NCBI GenBank assembly: GCA_030594665.1
Contig: JAUVET010000078.1
Coordinates: 1-6,695, forward strand
Length of the DNA stretch: 6,695 bases
Reading direction: 5' to 3'
Source of the DNA: Methanosarcinaceae archaeon
Lineage (GTDB): Archaea > Halobacteriota > Methanosarcinia > Methanosarcinales > Methanosarcinaceae
Shown: one piece after another, positions 5,209 through 6,695 of the stretch
How the letters are laid out: each line of letters begins with the position of its first letter
Numbering within the stretch: position 1 is the stretch's first letter
Notes under the pieces: generated by a model
Told to the model about the DNA's origin: nothing
What the model saw: only the letters and a program-made list of their open reading frames with translations
Database searches by the model: none
Position numbers and translations under genes: made by a program

Positions 5209-6357
5209 ATGAAAACTAAAATAACAAAATTTCTATTGTTAGTTATCGTATTGATATTCAGCACATCCATTGCATATGCTGGTGTCAATGAGAACAATAC
5301 TTCTGTGAATGAAACCATGATAGAATCCCTGATACAGGATCTAGCCGACCAGAATGTGTCTGTCAAAATGAATGCCGTAAAAAACCTTGTTGAAATTGGG
5401 GAGCCGGCAGTAGAGCCTCTAATTCAGGCATTAGAGAATGATAACCCGAAAATTCGGGAGAATGCAGCACAGGCACTTGGCAAGATAGGGGATGAAAGGG
5501 CAGTAGAACCTCTCATTGAATTGTTGGCTGATGAACAACAAGAGATTCGAAAAGCTGCGGAAGATGCTCTTGCAAATATCGGGGAGCCAGCAGTAGGACC
5601 CTTGGTAAAGATTATGAACGACCCTGATGAAAACTACCTTTCCCGGGAGAGTGCAATAGGCGCTCTTGGGAAAATTGGAGAGCCGGCAGTGGAACCCCTT
5701 ATTCAGGCACTGGATAATCTCGATTTAGAACTTCTTGCGATGGCTGCACATTCTTTACGTGAGATCGGGGAGCCTGCGGTAGAGCCTCTGATTCAGGCAC
5801 TGGAAGACGATAATCCACAGGTCCGTGCCCGTGCTGCTGAAGCTCTTAGTGGAATAAAAGATGAAAGAGCAGTAGAACCGCTTACAAAAGCACTAAATGA
5901 TGAATATGAGCTGGTTCGCACTTTTGCAAAAAAAGGCATTGAAAGGATGGAAGATCAACAACTGACCGGGGTTATCGCCATTTATGGAGAAGAACGAGAA
6001 TTTTCTATTGAAGATGAAAAGCGAGAGTGGCTTGATAAACTTGATAACATTGGAAGTGGAGTAAGAGGGGATATGCAGGTATATCTTTATCCTGATGGTC
6101 CTGTTATTTCCTATGGTTATGATTATCAAGGTTACCTAACTGTTTCTTTTTTGGAGAGTTCCGATGTTAATGAATCCTTAATGGATGAAATTTTCGGGAT
6201 ATTTGACCGGCAAGGTATGCAGATGGGGATTGATGATATTCCGGTGATGTTCCAGTTCGAAAGTCTGCCGGTAGAAGATGCCGAGCCACTTGAAACACCG
6301 GGTTTTACAGCAATTACACTTTTAATGGCGTTTTTTATTTTATTTTTAAAGAGATAA
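5209..6357 (+). CDS. Extracytoplasmic HEAT-repeat protein with PGF-CTERM-like C-terminal anchor
   Basis: A 382-residue protein with a Sec signal peptide at 1-24 (cleavage near AYA-G). About seven HEAT/PBS-lyase-type repeats follow from 48 to 248, with the recurring motif IGEPAVEPLIQAL or DERAVEPL and about 30 residues per unit. Such arrays form alpha-solenoid binding surfaces. Residues 252-350 form a separate alpha/beta domain (YGYDYQGYLTVSF, ESLMDEIFGIFDRQGMQMGIDDIPVMF in part) that I associate with archaeal surface proteins. The C-terminus has TPGF (363-366), a hydrophobic helix (367-380) and a final KR, the layout of PGF-CTERM signals processed by an archaeosortase and replaced by a lipid. 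The start is the ATG at 5209, because the AGGTGAT ribosome site (5198-5204) contains the upstream in-frame GTG at 5200. Role is probably protein binding at the cell surface. Confidence 0.87.
   Translation: MKTKITKFLLLVIVLIFSTSIAYAGVNENNTSVNETMIESLIQDLADQNVSVKMNAVKNLVEIGEPAVEPLIQALENDNPKIRENAAQALGKIGDERAVEPLIELLADEQQEIRKAAEDALANIGEPAVGPLVKIMNDPDENYLSRESAIGALGKIGEPAVEPLIQALDNLDLELLAMAAHSLREIGEPAVEPLIQALEDDNPQVRARAAEALSGIKDERAVEPLTKALNDEYELVRTFAKKGIERMEDQQLTGVIAIYGEEREFSIEDEKREWLDKLDNIGSGVRGDMQVYLYPDGPVISYGYDYQGYLTVSFLESSDVNESLMDEIFGIFDRQGMQMGIDDIPVMFQFESLPVEDAEPLETPGFTAITLLMAFFILFLKR
5395..5799 (+). repeat. Three near-identical 36-bp HEAT-repeat segments
   Basis: Segments at 5395-5430, 5674-5709 and 5764-5799 all encode IGEPAVEPLIQA and share most bases, including the ends ATTCAGGCA. 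Differences are mainly at third codon positions. This fits repeat growth by duplication of HEAT units. They are 279 and 90 bp apart (start to start). Those distances equal 93 and 30 codons, so recombination between them would keep frame and change the repeat number. Confidence 0.75.
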
Positions 6358-6381
6358 GTTTGTGCAATATAAAGAGGTAAC

Positions 6382-6695
6382 ATGAAACAAATAAACATAC
6401 TATTCGCCCTAATACTGCTGTTGGCATCAACAAATGTCGCAACAGCCGAATTAATTGCAGAAACCGCCGAAATTCCTTACCAGATAAATCATTCCGATCG
6501 GATCATAATTGGAACAGTAACTGACATTCAGACATTCTATGATCACACCATTGTAACGATCGGTGTAGATGAATGGCTAATGAATCCATTGTCTACAGAA
6601 TCAATAACTGTCAGAACAAAGATCGGTACGAATGTTATATATGAAGATGAGCCCACATTTGCCCTAAACGAAACCATGATCCTGATGCTTGAAGA
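6382..6695 (+). CDS. Secreted protein, N-terminal part (runs off the window)
   Basis: 104 codons are visible and no stop occurs before the window ends. The signal peptide covers about residues 1-22 (hydrophobic 5-15, cleavage near ATA-E). The mature part has a beta-rich stretch: SDRIIIGTVTDI (38-49), TIVTIGVDEWLMNPL (56-70), TESITVRTKIG (72-82), and FALNETMILML (93-103). This pattern of a short strand-rich domain recurs in secreted proteins of methanogens as I remember them, but I cannot name the family. The ATG is preceded by GAGGT (6374-6378). It starts 24 nt after the HEAT protein, so the two are likely co-transcribed. The C-terminus, where a sorting signal would be, is not in view. Confidence 0.8.
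   Translation, partial: MKQINILFALILLLASTNVATAELIAETAEIPYQINHSDRIIIGTVTDIQTFYDHTIVTIGVDEWLMNPLSTESITVRTKIGTNVIYEDEPTFALNETMILMLE

Noticed and set aside
5200..5211. GTG at 5200 as start of the HEAT-repeat protein
   Set aside because: That GTG is part of the AGGTGAT ribosome site. The ATG at 5209 has proper spacing and gives a typical signal peptide beginning MKTK.

Overview
The window looks like archaeal chromosomal DNA, most likely from a Methanosarcinales-type methanogen or an ANME-2/Methanoperedens relative. The reasons are AGGAGG/GGTGAT ribosome sites, one TTG start, a TATA box of the form TTTATAAG, a PGF-CTERM-like tail on one protein, and secreted families I associate with this group. 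The placement is inference. No rRNA, tRNA or housekeeping gene is present to anchor it.

All nine supported genes are on the + strand, and every product appears to be exported, lipid-anchored or embedded in the membrane. Positions 1-562 hold no intact gene. They contain a 29-bp-arm hairpin repeat (21-88), a CTCTGTG-type repeat (about 116-137), a decayed and internally deleted second copy of the first gene (about 178-329) with its 3' flank (to about 388), and an AT-rich leader with repeated ATAATCATTA boxes.

Next come a LolA-like/DUF4367-like lipoprotein (563-1621), an intergenic region with a conserved palindrome and a good TATA box, and a secreted protein with two repeated Ig-like domains (1728-3023), closed by a hairpin and T-tract. 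From 3074 to 5147 lie five tightly spaced or overlapping genes: a PepSY-like lipoprotein, three multi-pass or two-pass membrane proteins, and a single-pass miniprotein. This looks like one operon and could encode an uncharacterised envelope complex. After a 61-bp gap come an extracytoplasmic HEAT-repeat protein with a PGF-CTERM-like anchor (5209-6357) and, 24 bp later, the start of another secreted protein that runs off the window (6382 onward).

The most informative observations are these: the tandem duplication and deletion history of the lipoprotein gene; a 22-bp palindrome kept almost intact in both copies although one gene is dead; the 10-bp-phased hairpin repeat; and the five-gene envelope cluster. 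I found no defence system, CRISPR array, integrase or transposase.
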